DNA from: Pogona vitticeps
Taxonomy: Eukaryota; Chordata; Lepidosauria; Squamata; Agamidae
NCBI RefSeq assembly: GCF_051106095.1
Contig: NC_135786.1
Location: 210,623,501-210,687,500, forward strand
Direction of reading: 5' to 3'
Length of the DNA: 64,000 nucleotides
Under the pieces are notes generated by a model. The model worked only from the letters and a program-made list of their open reading frames with translations, had not been told where the DNA came from and ran no database searches. The position numbers and the translations under genes are program-made. Positions 1 through 12,987 of this stretch are shown piece after piece (positions within the stretch are counted from its first letter, which is position 1; each line of letters starts with the position of its first letter).

Positions 1-309
1 ATAGTTGTAGAGCACATGGAACATCTACTAAATGAGCAGAACCCGGTGCCTGTCTCTGAAGGGCCAAACTATATATCACAGGTGACTCTCCCATTAGAGC
101 TGAAATCATGTTTATGTCCCAGAAACAGGCAGTTAAGGCAATATTTTGGAGAATGTGCTTATGGGTTGAAGTCCAAGCACAAAACAAAAGAAACTGATTT
201 GCAAATTACAGGTGAGAAAAGTGCCTGTTGTATCAAGCACAATCAGTACTTAACAAATCAATACAATCAACACAATTCCTCGTCTAGGATGGGTTATCTA
301 TAATGTATA

Positions 310-832
310 CTTGACCCTTTGATGTATGGCAGAAATACTTTATTTGTGGGTGGCTGTTTTTCAACTTCAGTTTGGTGTTATTTTATCGGTTTGATGGCTC
401 TTTTGATTTCATTCTTGGAATAACCATTTGCCTGTAGGCCCAACTCAAATGGTTGCGTTTGGTGCTGAGAAATTGAGCTTCACAGTTCCGATATGCACGG
501 TCTACCAGTGTTTTGATTATGCCTTTTTTGTCATGGGTGGTGGTTGCAGATTTTGTGTAGGTACCAGTCTGTGTGGGTGGGTTTTCTGTAGACTATGAGT
601 CCCAATAGGAGGTCAGGTTTGCGTATGACCATGATATCTAAGAACGGGAGTTGGTCTTCTATTTCTTTTTCCATGGTGAATTGTATATTTGGTGGATGCT
701 ACTGAGATGGTTTAGAAATTCTTCCAGTTTTTCTTCACTGTGATTCCAAATTGCAATCTGGGTCTGATATGTGGATGACACCTTCGAAATTTGGAACCAC
801 GTTGAAGAAAAACTGGAAAAATTTCTAAACCA
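310..832 (-). mobile_element. Penelope-like element fragment, fold-back
   Basis: Positions 310-660 resemble the reverse complement of the Penelope reverse-transcriptase end seen at about 32520-32800 (the strings GGCAGAAATACTTTATTTGTG and GTGGGTGG correspond). Near 712-742 the sequence TTTAGAAATTCTTCCAG reappears inverted at about 800-832, so the piece folds back on itself, a common form of these elements. Confidence 0.7.
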
Positions 833-1141
833 TATCTATGGCTGTAGTCCCAAAACAGATATGCGCGACTATAACTATTTGTATTAATGTGGTCTTTAAT
901 GAAAATACAATCATTTTATGAATATGTGATCACACATTATGTTCTGCAAAATGCATTGGAAGAATACAAACATTTATGTATTGCCTTCTTCTCTAAAATA
1001 CTTCAGAAGAATCAGAATTAGCTATCTGATGTACATTTAGGACATACTTTCTTCATGGTTAAAATAGTAATTGTCCCTGATATTCAGTACACAGAAACAA
1101 TTCTATTGGAAAATCAGCTACAGGTACTAGATTAGGAAATA

Positions 1142-1407
1142 TCCTGTTTTCCCCCCAAATAAGACCTAACTTGAATATAAGCCCTAGTATGATTTTTCAG
1201 GATGCTTATAATATATGCCCTGCACCCAAAATAAGCCAGTTAAGTGAAACCTCACCCTCCACCATTGTGCAGCAACCAGAAGATGACATGACAGTATTTG
1301 AATAAATTTACATGAAAAAAATAAAACGTCCCTTGAAAATAAGCCCTAATGAATTTTTTGGAGCAAAAATTAATATAAGACCTTGTCTTATTTTTGGGGA
1401 AACATGG
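1142..1407 (-). mobile_element. Tc1/mariner-type MITE (family A), 266 bp
   Basis: The ends are inverted copies: CTGTTTTCCCCCCAAATAAG at the left and CTTATTTTTGGGGAAACA at the right, with TA beside the right end (1408-1409). The family is that of the copy at 57873-58112. No coding sequence. Confidence 0.75.
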
Positions 1408-1586
1408 TAATATTGTCCCCAAATTTCTCTTTCAGAATATAGAGTTTTCTTGTGTCTTCACATTCCATACAAACTTCAACATTTGCTTTCTTTCCTTCTT
1501 TTGAAAAACCAAAGTATAGTACTTGCAGCACCGAGAGTTAATCTTTTGTGGTTTTGTTTGTATTTGTGCCTCATCTTGTTGACAAG

Positions 1587-1640
1587 GATCTAAAGCTTGA
1601 GCCACTAGAAGAAGAGATGCCAGAAGGAAACACTAAATCT
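1587..1640 (+). CDS. NECAB1: NECAB1 exon, end of linker (18 codons)
   Basis: The acceptor follows a T-rich tract ending in GACAAG, and the donor is GTAAGT. The exon reads DLKLEPLEEEMPEGNTKS, against human DLKLEPPEEEIIEGNTKS as remembered. Phase is 0 at both ends. Confidence 0.93.
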
Positions 1641-4600
1641 GTAAGTCCCCCCTCCCCTAAATTGTGAGTTGATGAAGGTGAAGGTTCACTTTGTTATCAT
1701 ATCCACCTAAATGGGAAGGGCAGCAGAAAAATGTCCTCAATTCTTCATGTATCAACCTGTGAGTCATTAATATTCCCATGATTATTACACAATTACTACT
1801 ACATTTACAAGTCACATTTTGGTTTTGCCTTCACTAATCTCAAGTATTTTTGAAAGTAGGCAGCTTTGCACCCAAAGTAAGAATGTGCATTGTCTTCAAA
1901 CTAATGTGCAAATATAAACCAAATTAGACGTAGTTGGGTGTTTCTAGTGCAATTCTGGGGTAGATCAAAGAGACTAGAGGCATTTACAAGGTGGAGTGTG
2001 ACACTTTCACTGAACTTATATGTTAAAGCGAAGATTCGTACATCATGAGCAGCAGTGGTGAAAGAGAAAGAACTAAGAAAGATGGAATACATACATATCT
2101 TAGAAAAGAACCATTCTTGCCTTTCCTGTTGCAACATCAGGGATTTACTCAACAAAGTTTTATGATTGCATCACTCCTGATTTCAGATCCAAGGAACATG
2201 AATGGTGAGAAGAGTGAGAAAGGACAGAAAAAGTAGAAGAGCAGGCTTTCTGCCTTGCCCTTTTAAGAAGGAATCAGACTGCAACCCTGATGCTTTTAAA
2301 ATCCCTCACTGACATCTTTCCTGGCTGCTTTGGAGGAAAAAAAAATAAAACAAAGTTTCTAGGAAACTGCAGGAAACTCTGCTAGTGCCCTTCTAGGAAT
2401 GGTGTCTTCTGAGAGAACCAGAAACACACAAATATTGTCACAGAACTAGACAAGAATCAGGTGGGGTGTCACCAAAAGTTGTGATCTGGGTGCCCTTTAT
2501 TTGGACACAGAAGTGTGTCTCTCCCCCCCCCCCCCCCGATTCATTGTTGTGCTGATAACTTAGCCACAGAGAGGCTTGTGGCCAGATACCAAATCAAACA
2601 TTGGGAGAGGTTTGTGGAATTATATTGGCTTTCCAAGCTGTCATCCTTAGAAAGCCAATATAATGAGAATGCACCACAAGCAGCTGTAAACGAAGTTTAA
2701 TTATACTGAGTGAGAGTATTCTTTCAAGCTCAATGTTAGTACATGTGCAGATGGAGAGTGGCTCTCCAGGATTTCAGATACAGGTCATTCCCAGGCCAAC
2801 CTGAAGGTGCCAAGATTGAACTGCAAAAACTTTCTGTATGCAAACAATACCTTCCACCATGAGGCATCATCCCTACTACTTTGCTCTTTCTTTGGCTCCA
2901 ATAACCAGGCTAATGCATACTGCTGTCCTGCCTACGAAATAAGAGCTCTTTTTTACTTCTTCGTAACATTATTCTTTATTAGTTATTGTTGTTTCTGTAA
3001 ATAAATAAAAAGTCTCAGGAGTGAGACTGGACAACAACTGTGTGATGCTTTGATACACTCACTAGATAACCTGGTAATCATTCCCACTCTTAGAGATGTA
3101 TGGGCCAAGTACTGGGTTCAAATGGCACCAGCTGCCAGCAGGAGAGATACATCAGCAGGCTTGCAGGAATGCCAGTGTTTGTGGAAGTACAAAGGTAGAT
3201 GGACATATAGACCAGTGAGCACTGATCAGTTACCACTAATTTATATCTGTCTGTGGAGGGGAAATGCTAGAAAAGCAGAACAGAGAAAAAGAATGCATCA
3301 CTGGTTGATAGGCTTGCATAGCTGGTTGATAGACTTGTTAAACAAGAACATACTACACTGCAGTAGTTATTAACTGGTCTTTTTGTTATAATGAATGCTG
3401 ATGGATTCAAGAAAGAGCAACCAGATTATGTATCTGCATTTCTAGAAGATTTGGTGTATAAAATGCTACTTAATGCAATGGCAGGAGTACAACCAGTGTT
3501 CACAAAATCATACTGTTTTACTCTTTTTGTCAGCACATACTGATAGTTCAGCGTCAGATGTCAGTAATTTCAGAAGAAGTAGAGCAATTTCGATGTGCTC
3601 TGAAGCAGTATGTAGACTCTGCCTCTTCTCAGGATGGCTGTCTCCAGTAAGTACATTTCTGCTCAAAGCGGGAGTGAGAAAATGTAGATTGCTGTAGGAA
3701 GTTTCCATTTAGGTTAGCCGTGAGAGGTGACTCATGAAGGCGTTCTATAAACATTCTTCATAAATCAGAAGCAGCCAAAATATTTTACAAAATCAGGTGC
3801 TTAAACATACAGAGACTGCATTCCTTAAGCCATTTTGCTTGCAAGTTCTTGTTGTCTAGTCATTAAGCAGTGACCAACTCTTTGTGACCCCATGGACCAC
3901 AGCACACCAGGTCCTCCTGTCTTCCACTGCCTCCCGGAGTTTGGTCAAATTCAAGTTGGTCACTTCGATTACACTGTCCAACCACCTTCCTTCTGCCTTC
4001 CCCTTCTCCTCTTACCTCCAGCACCACAATTCAAAAGCATCAATTCTTCAGTGGTCAGATTTCTTTATGGTCCAGCTCTCATCACTACAATACATCACTA
4101 CTGGAAAAACCATAGCTTTGACTATGTGGACCTTTGTCGGCAAGGTGATATTTCTGCTTTTTAAGATGCTGTCTAGGCTTGTCATCGCTTTCCTCCCAAG
4201 AAGCAGGCATCTTTTAATTTCGTGGCTGCTGTCCCCATCTGCAGTGATCATGGAGCCCAAGAAAGTAAAATCTGTCATTACATCCATGTTTTTCCCTTCT
4301 ATTTGCCAGGAGGTGATGGGACCAGTGGCCATGATCTTAGTTTTTTTGATGTTGAGCTTCAGACCATTTTTGGCGCTCTCCTCTTTCACCCTCATTATAA
4401 GTGCTTTAATTCCTCCTCACTTACTACCATCAGAGTGGTATCATCTGCATATCGGAGGTTGTTGATATTTCTTCCAGCAATCTTAATTCTGGCTTGGGAT
4501 TCATTCAGTCCAGCCTTTCGCATGATGTATTCTGCATATAAGTTAAATAAGCAGGGAGACAATATACAGCCTTGTCATACTCCTTTCCCAATTTTGAACC

Positions 4601-7600
4601 AATCCATTGTTCCATATCCAGTTCTAACGGTTGCTTCCTGTCCCACATATAGATTTCTTAGGAGATAGATAAGGTGGTCAGGCACTCACATTTCTTTAAG
4701 GACTTGCCATAGTTTACTGTGGTCCACACAGTCAAAGGCTTTTTTGTAGTCAATAAAGCAGAAGTAGATGCTTTTCTGGAACTCTCTGGCTTACTCAATA
4801 ATCCAGCACATGTTAGCAGTTTGGTCTCTAGTTCCTCTGCCCCTTCGAAATCCAGCTGGTACTTCTGGGAGTTCTCAGTCCACATACTGCTGAAGTCTAA
4901 CTTGTAGGATTTTGAGCATAACCTTGTTAGCGTGTGAAATGAGTGCAATTGTACAACTGTTGGAGCATTCTTTGGCACTGCCCATCTTTGGGATTGGGAT
5001 GTAGACTGATCTCTTCCAATCCTCTGGCCACTGCTGAATTTTCCAAACTTGCTGGCATATTGAGTGTAGCACCTTAACAGCGTCATCTTTTAAGATTTTA
5101 AATAGTTCGGCTGGACTGCCACCACCTCCACTGGACTTGTTGTTAGCCCTGCTTTCTAAGGCCCACTTGGCTTCACTCTCCAGGATGTCTGGCTCAAGGT
5201 CAGCAACCACACTATCTGGCTTGTCCGGGACATCCTGATCTTTCTGGTAGAATTCCTCTGTGTACTTTTGCCACCTCTTCTTGATGTGTTCTGCTTCAGC
5301 AAGTTCCCCACCATTTTTTGTCCTTTAACATGTCCATGTTTGCACAGAATGTTCTTTTAATATCTCCAGTTTTCTTGAAGAGGTCTCTGGTTTTTCCCTT
5401 TCTATTCTTTTCCTCTATCTCTTTGCACTGTTCCTTTAAGAAGGCCCTTTTTTCTCTCCTTGCTATTCTTTGGAAGCCTGCATTTAATTTTCTGTAACTT
5501 CCCTATCTCCCTTGCATTTGGTTTCCCTTCTCTTCTCTGCTATTTGTAAGGCCTCGTTGGACAGCCATTTTGTTTCTTGCATTTCCTTTTCTTTGGGATG
5601 GTTTTCGTTGCTGCCTCCTGGACAATGTTACGAGCCTCCAACCATAGTTCTTCAGGCACTCTGTCCACCAAATTTAGTTCCTTAAATCTGTTCTTCACTT
5701 CCATTGTGTATTCAAATTAAAAGACGCCTGCTTCTTGGGAGGAAAGCGATGACAAATCTTGACAGCATCTTAAAAAGCAGAGACATCACCTTGCCAACAA
5801 AAGTCCGAATAGTCAAAGCTATGGTTTTTCCTGTCGTGATGTATGGAAGTGAGAGCTGGACCATAAAGAAAGCAGACCGCCGAAGAATTGATGCCTCTGA
5901 ATTGTGGTGCTGGAGGAGGCTCTTGAGAATCCCCTGGACTGCAAGGAGAACAAACCGATCAATTCTAAAGGAAATCAACCCTGAGTGCTCACTGGAAGGA
6001 CAGATCCTGAAGCTGAGGCTCCAGTACTTTGGCCATCTAATGAGAAGAAAAGACTCCCTGGAAAAGACCCTGATGTTGGGAAATTGTGATGGCAAGAGGA
6101 GAAGGGGACGACTGAGGATGAGATGGCTGGACCGTGTCTGCGAAGCAACGAACATGAATTTGACACAACTCCGGGAGGCAGTAGAAGATAGGAGGGCCTG
6201 GCGTGCTCTGGTCCATGGGGTCACGAAGAGTCGGACACGACTAAACGACGACGACAACAACAATTGTGTATTCATAAGGGATTTGGTTTAGATCAGTGGT
6301 TCTTAACGTGGGCGATAATGCCCCCCAGGGGGCGATTTCATTTTTCAGGGGGGCGGTAGAACGAAAAGGGGCGGCGTGGGGGCGCTGGAGCAGAAGGGGG
6401 GCGGTAGGGGGGCACTGGAGCAAGCCAAACCTGTGAAGATGGCTGCAGCCTTTTTACAGTGTGCATGAATATATATTTTCCTCCAATCTTAATTTAGTTT
6501 CAGAGTTTTCGTCTTGAAATTTTTAGTTCCTGCATTGCGGTTTGTTTTATGCCCTTTTTATATTTCTTTTTGCGTCTTTAAATTCACTTGCAACTAAATA
6601 TAAAATGTTACTTTTGGGGGGCATTTCATTTTCTTGGAATTGAATTTTGTTTTCAGGGGTCATTGGATTCAAGTGTCATAAATAAATAAATAAATAAACA
6701 AACAAACAAACAAACAAATAAGAAAGATATCATCACCGCGGGGAGGGGGGCGATGATAACTTCCTCAATGGCTCAAGGGGGCGTTTCTTTCAAAAAGGTT
6801 AAGAACCACTGGTTTAGATTATACCTGACTAGCCCAGTGGTTTTTCCTACTTTCTTCAGTTTAAGCTGGGGTTTTGCTATAAGAAGCTGATGATCAGAGC
6901 CACAATCAGCTCCAGCTCTTGTTTTTCCTGACTGCATAGAGTTCTCCGTCTTTGGCTGCAGAGAACATAATCAGTCTGATTTCGGTATTGCCCATCTGGT
7001 GATGACCATGTGTAGAGTCGACTCTTGTGTTGTTGGAAAAGAGTGTTTGTGATGACCAACAGCTTGCAAGTTAAGCCTCACTAAATGTGGTGGATCTTCT
7101 AAAGCATATATGCGGAGGTTTCTGCTGTAAATTCCATGTACAGTGGTGCCTACCAAGACGATTGCCTCACAGGACAATTAATCTGCAAGACGATTAGTTT
7201 TTGTGATTGCTGTTGCACTTCACAAGATGGTTTTTCCTATGGATGATTTTCCCAAGATGATGTTTGGGTCTATGCTTCGCAAGACGATTTTTTTTGAGAG
7301 ACGCTTTTTTGCAAGAATGTTTTTGACAGTTGGGTCCGCGACTCGCAAGACAATTTTTTAACTGACATTTTTTCGCAAGACAAATGTTTTTCTATGATAT
7401 TTATAAAGTTTTTTATTTGACTTTGTTCTGACTTTTTTGCCCATAGGAACGCATTAATTAGATCTCAGTGCAATAGTTCCATAAATTCTCAATTCTGCAC
7501 AACTATTAAAAGTAAAGACTTCTCTTTTCACTTAGCTGCTACCTTATTCAAAGCTAGGTAACAAAATTAGGCTGTTTGGTTTTGGACTTCAAATTTGCAT

Positions 7601-9137
7601 CCAGTGAAAAAAAGGCAGGGACATATATATTATAGAATAAGTTGAAACTTCTGCTCAATTTTCTGTAAGAAGATCCCGGGTATTGATTGATCTGTAATCA
7701 GAGTATAGGCAAATGTGTCTGATCATGAAGAAATGGGCCTAGGGACTTACTTTCTGGATAACATTTGCTCTAAATCAGTTTTGATAGCTGGCCTACCAAA
7801 CAACACAAGCAATTAGAACAAAGACTAATGGCAGGATTACAAAACAATTATCTCAAACATTCAAAGACATAAGAAAGAGAGGTAAACTATTTTGTAATGC
7901 TTTTACTATCTTCATGCTAGTTACCCCTATCATAAAATGACAGCATCTAATGAAGCACTTAGACAATTTAAAGAGTTATTTATTGGAAGCAACTTCAAAG
8001 CAAATGTTGGCAGGAACTAATTTACAATAAAACAATTATAGAAATGGTAAAGAAAACTGATGCACTCACTGTCTTGAGAATAAGCATTCTATTAAAATTC
8101 GGATGTCTTCAGCATAAACTGCTGCTCTTGGTTTAAAACCTGTTGTTCATATATAACTGCAAAATTAAAAACATACACTATCTGGGAAATTTTAACAAGT
8201 GATGAAGTAAAGTAAAGATGGAGACATATGGAACACACCAATAGCTTTATTAAATACAAGTTACCGGTTAAATGAAAATATTGACATACCCACAAAAGGG
8301 TATTTCCACCTTGCTTAGCACACTATATTCCAGATACATGGTGCCATCTGCTGGATGCTTCAGATTTGACAGTGTGTATTTCTTATGCAGGTGCAATGAG
8401 ACCTACCTGTAATTCCTGCCATCTGCTTATATTGTTGTTAACTGCACTTCCATGCCTTTGCTCCAATGAACTCAAGGGGTTGCAAATGGCTTACTTTTTC
8501 CCACAAGCTTGGGAAGCAGATTAGAATGAGAAGATATACTGGTCCATAGTCACCCTGTGTGCTTATAGCTAAGTAAGGATTTGAACCTTGGGTTCTTAAG
8601 CTCCAGTCCAACACTCTAATCATACACTATTGTTACTGCATCGAGATATTCTGCGATTAAACTTCATATATGGCACATCAAATTTTCCAATAAGTGTCAT
8701 GCAATTGAAATTATCTCGTAAATACAGGAAGCTGCAATAGAGTGAACTAGACCAGTGGCTCTTAACGTGGGCGATAATGCCCCCCAGGGGGCGATTTCAT
8801 TTTTCAGGGGGGCAGTAGAACAAAAAGGGGCGGTGTGGGGGCGCTGGAGCAGAAGGGGGCGGTAGGGGGGCACTGGAGCAAGCCACACCTGTGAAGATGG
8901 CTGCAGCCTTTTTACAGTGTGCATGAATATATATTTTCCTCCAATCTTAATTTAGTTTCAGAGTTTTCATCTTGAAATTTTTAGTTCCTGCATTGTGGTT
9001 TGTTTTTATGCCCTTTTAATATTTCTTTTTGCATCTTAAAATTCCCTTGCAACTAAATCATTAAATGTTACTTTTGGGGGGCATTTCATTTTCTTGCAAT
9101 TGAATTTTGTTTTCAGGGGTCATTGGATTTAAGTGTC

Positions 9138-9201
<64 letters not shown>

Positions 9202-10677
9202 GATATCATCACCACAGGGAGGGGGGCGATGATAACTTCCTCAATGGCTCAAGGGGGCGTTTCTTTCAAAAAGGTTAAGAACCACTGAACTAGACTATTG
9301 GTTCATCTAGCCCAGTACTATTGACATTGACAAGTATTTACTCTCCAGAATTTCAGGTAGGAGTTGCTGGTGATTTAATATGGACTTTTCTGGTTTGTAC
9401 AGCATGTGCTCAGCTACTGAGCTACAAGCCTTCTCACTAACTTGAGGATGAAAGGGGTGGGGGAATATGTGTTGCTACAACTCATTCATTTTCAGAGTAG
9501 GAAAAGAGGGTGTCCTGCTGTGTCTGAATGTACCAAGCCTAACAAGGGTTGGCCCCTGCTCCCTTTTATCCTTTGGCAGACAGCTGAAGACACACGAGAC
9601 AGTCTTTTAATAGAGTCAGTGAATGCTGTTCTTTAGCTGAGTAAGTTTGTTTTTGAAGTTTTAAATGGTTTAAATCATTTAATAATTCAATCATTGTTTT
9701 TAATGTACAATTTTTAATATATTTTTAACCCTATGAGATGCCTTGAGTCTCCCCATCGGGAGAAAGGTGGCCTATGAATAACACGAATGAATGAATGAAT
9801 GAATGAATGAATATTAACACTGGGTTGTTTTTTTCTCCATCAAATCTGTTTTTCCCTTCTTAGTGTTTCCATTCAGAAGCTTTCAAGTGAATCCCGCTTC
9901 ATTGTTTATGAATTCTGGGAGAACAATGCCTGGAATAGGTAACCAAATTATCATGTACATTCCTGATTATTGGCAAAGTTATAAATCAATGCTTCAGGAT
10001 ATCAGGTCATCTAAAGTATAATTTTCAAAAAGAAAAAAATCAGCAGCATCTTGCTCTAGCAGAAAAAAAGAGATAAACTGCCATTTACATACCAGTTTTA
10101 TACAGCAATTGGTTAACAAAAGAGCTGTTTTGCTAGATATAGACATCTGCATCTAGAATATAGATATCGATATACTCTATAGCTTTCTGCAGAATGCCAG
10201 TTTTCACCGTAGCTATATTGATCCTTAAGATGTTAGAGGAGTTAAATAAAATAGCTGGAAGCCTGTAAGGAGGAGATGAAAGCATGCTGTCAGTTCTAAT
10301 AGATCTGAACAAGATAAAGTTACTGATGCATCAAAGCTCTGAAGACACAGCTAATAAAATGTGGGGCTATTTCTGATAGAAAGCAGCTTTTTTGGCAAAA
10401 TTGACTTATCAGTGGCTGCCAGATAAACACCTGAGGAACACAGGTATCACCATTAGCTTTCAAAAGGGAACATGGTGAAGACATAAAACATAGGGCTTCA
10501 TATGGAGCCATCATCCTTTTAAACAACACCTCTGAATGAACTATGCCTGGCCATGAGCCCATTTATTTCAGGACATTCAAATGGGGGCTCCCTGAACATT
10601 TGAGTGGAGACACAGATTGCTATTGATCATGGGCAGCTCAGTGGTGCATAGACCAGATAGGCGGGGTATAAATCAAA

Positions 10678-10716
<39 letters not shown>

Positions 10717-12916
10717 AAATTATCCAGCAATCATAACTGTATTGTAACAAAACACTTGAAGACTTGCAAACCAAAAGGGCTTCATAGCCCATTTTAAATG
10801 TGAACTATTATAGGAAGGGGGGAAAAATTAAACGTAGTGTCACTTATTTCCACAGACACCTCCAAATGAACTACAGCAAGACATTCCAAAGGAATAATGT
10901 GGATTGCCTGGAAACTCCAGAACACATTACAACTATGCTAGTGCCTGGTAACAGCCATATTTTAAAAGTTATTGATGTAGTTGTGTTCTTTTCCCTTCCC
11001 CTCTCCCTGCCTATTTTCTATGGTAGGGACAACAGCACAGATGGATAATCCTCTTTACCTTACAACAACAAAGACTGCATTCCTGATCAATCCTATGCAC
11101 ATTTATTTAGAAGCAAGATCCACAATGTTCAGTGGAGCTTACTTCCAGGTAAACATCACTGGGCCTAATTCCATAGTACTGTGGCCCAAACATAATTATT
11201 ATAGCATTTGTCTTGTTGAACATATCAGATCTTGCTTTTTGAGCACAGGATTTAACTATAACATAGCAATGCACTTTATTAGTGCTGAACATATAAATAC
11301 ACTTTTGAACATTCACTTCATTGTGACTGTCTATAAACTTAGCTGATAAACATGATTATTAACTACAATTAGCTTGATGACTTAATATATATTATCTCAT
11401 TGGTCTTTGCTTAAGGTTTGTGTAATGGGGTGAGATGCTCCTCAGTCACATGCCTGAACACACTCCTGATAGCAAACAGATGCATGCCAGCTACTTGACC
11501 ATTAGTTGTGGTAGGTTACACCAATTTTATCCAAACATCACAAGGAATATTGACAATATGCCATAAATATTATATTCGGATTGGTTGCCCCCTTTAGGTG
11601 TCACATTTTCAGGGTTTCATGAGAGTTAGGGTGTTTTATAATCTTCAAGACAAGAAGTTGTTAATGTGCCACAATCCCCCTTGTGAAAGGAACATATAAG
11701 GGAAGTTTTTAGTTTGCTCACCTCACTGTCACTGTGATGAGATGGGCTGGGAAGGCTACTGACACAATCAGTTATAACTCCCATTCTCTCATGCTATATA
11801 GAGTTTAGTTGGCTCCATGGTGTACTGGGGAACTGAAGATAAGGAAGGAGGTTAAATAGAATACAAATGGCACAAATTCCACAGTGGGTGAACAAAATCA
11901 AACTTCAAGTGAGTGCTCTCAACCAGATCTACAGAAGCAAAGACACAGATACACTGCCTCATCACTTAGCCCTAAAAATGTAGTCTGGCTAAATTTTCTC
12001 ACATGCTTAGGAGCCATCTTGAATTAGGACTACTGGATGATACACTACAATACTCAAAGACTATTATGATATACAGGACATTTTAAGAATATATTTGCTT
12101 GTGTTCCCAGTCTCACCAATTTTGGCACTACTACTGGTCTAGTTTTATTGGAGGTAAACAGAAAACCATCTAGTCCTACTATAAGAAGTCTTTTAAGTAC
12201 CAAGCAAGTGCATTTTATTAATCATTTTAGGAATGAAGATAGTATAAGGAGGTTCTAAATACAATGGTACCTCGACTTACGAACGTCTCCACTTGTGAAC
12301 GATTCGAGTGAACGATTCGAATTATGAACGGCTCCATTTGCAAAATGTTGCTTCAACTTACGAATGAAAAAAAAAACCCTTTCCTGCTCTTTTTTTTTTT
12401 ACCTAAGTTCATCTTAGGTTAAAAGAAGAAAAAATTAAAAAAATTCTTCCCCTAGTGGTAGAGAGGAGCCTGAACGGGTTAAATGGTTTTCAATGCATTC
12501 CTATGGGAAATCTTGCCTTGACTTACGAACTTTTCAACGTACAAGCACCGTTCCAATACGGATTAAGTTCATTAGTCGACGTACCACTGTAAATGCATCA
12601 GGTGAAATCAACATATGCACTCAGCACAAGGTATAAATCTCACACTGGAAAGTACTGCTTTTCTTATGAAGTACTTAATCCTTACTGTTCAGTTATCTTT
12701 TGGAGGTGATGGTCAAATCAGCATGAAGGGCACCAAAGTTTAATTATATTTTAATTTTAATTGTAATTTTCAGCACTTATGGGCTAGAAGACAAATAAAA
12801 AGATATCAATTAACACATTGCAAAATTCCCCTGGCACTGTAAGTAGCAGTATGCAATCTCAACAATGTAGCCGCCTAGAGTGGTCTGGTAGTCCAGATAG
12901 GCGGGGTACAAACAAA

Positions 12917-12987
<71 letters not shown>

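Larger units (their letters stand above)
3848..7061 (-). mobile_element. Bov-B (RTE) LINE copy A, host of two later insertions
   Basis: The element reads on the minus strand: its 3' tail begins at 3848 and the 5' part ends at 7061. Flanks carry an 11-bp duplication, GCTTGCAAGTT, at 3837-3847 and 7062-7072. The minus strand encodes the end of the APE endonuclease (about 6880-7061), reverse transcriptase motifs including NLRYADD near 4450, and the conserved C-terminal domain with GPITSWQIEGKN and LGSMITADGD. It is 5'-truncated and carries several stops and frame changes. It is interrupted by a second Bov-B (5715-6262) and a hAT MITE (6294-6811). Confidence 0.93.

Noticed and set aside
2523-2537. 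C-runs and G-runs (also near 22613, 27056, 48151)
   Set aside because: Simple homopolymers of 10-20 bases; no regulatory context visible, and assembly length is unreliable.
3050-3373. 107-codon plus-strand frame in the NECAB1 intron
   Set aside because: No similarity to anything I know, no splice context, and the true exon lies downstream at 3534.
5704-6291. 195-codon open frame as a host gene
   Set aside because: It is the Bov-B C-terminal domain in a 5'-truncated insertion with target duplications.
8753-9287. G-rich ends of the hAT MITE as G-quadruplex regulators
   Set aside because: The G-runs are fixed parts of the MITE seen in both copies; no evidence of function here.
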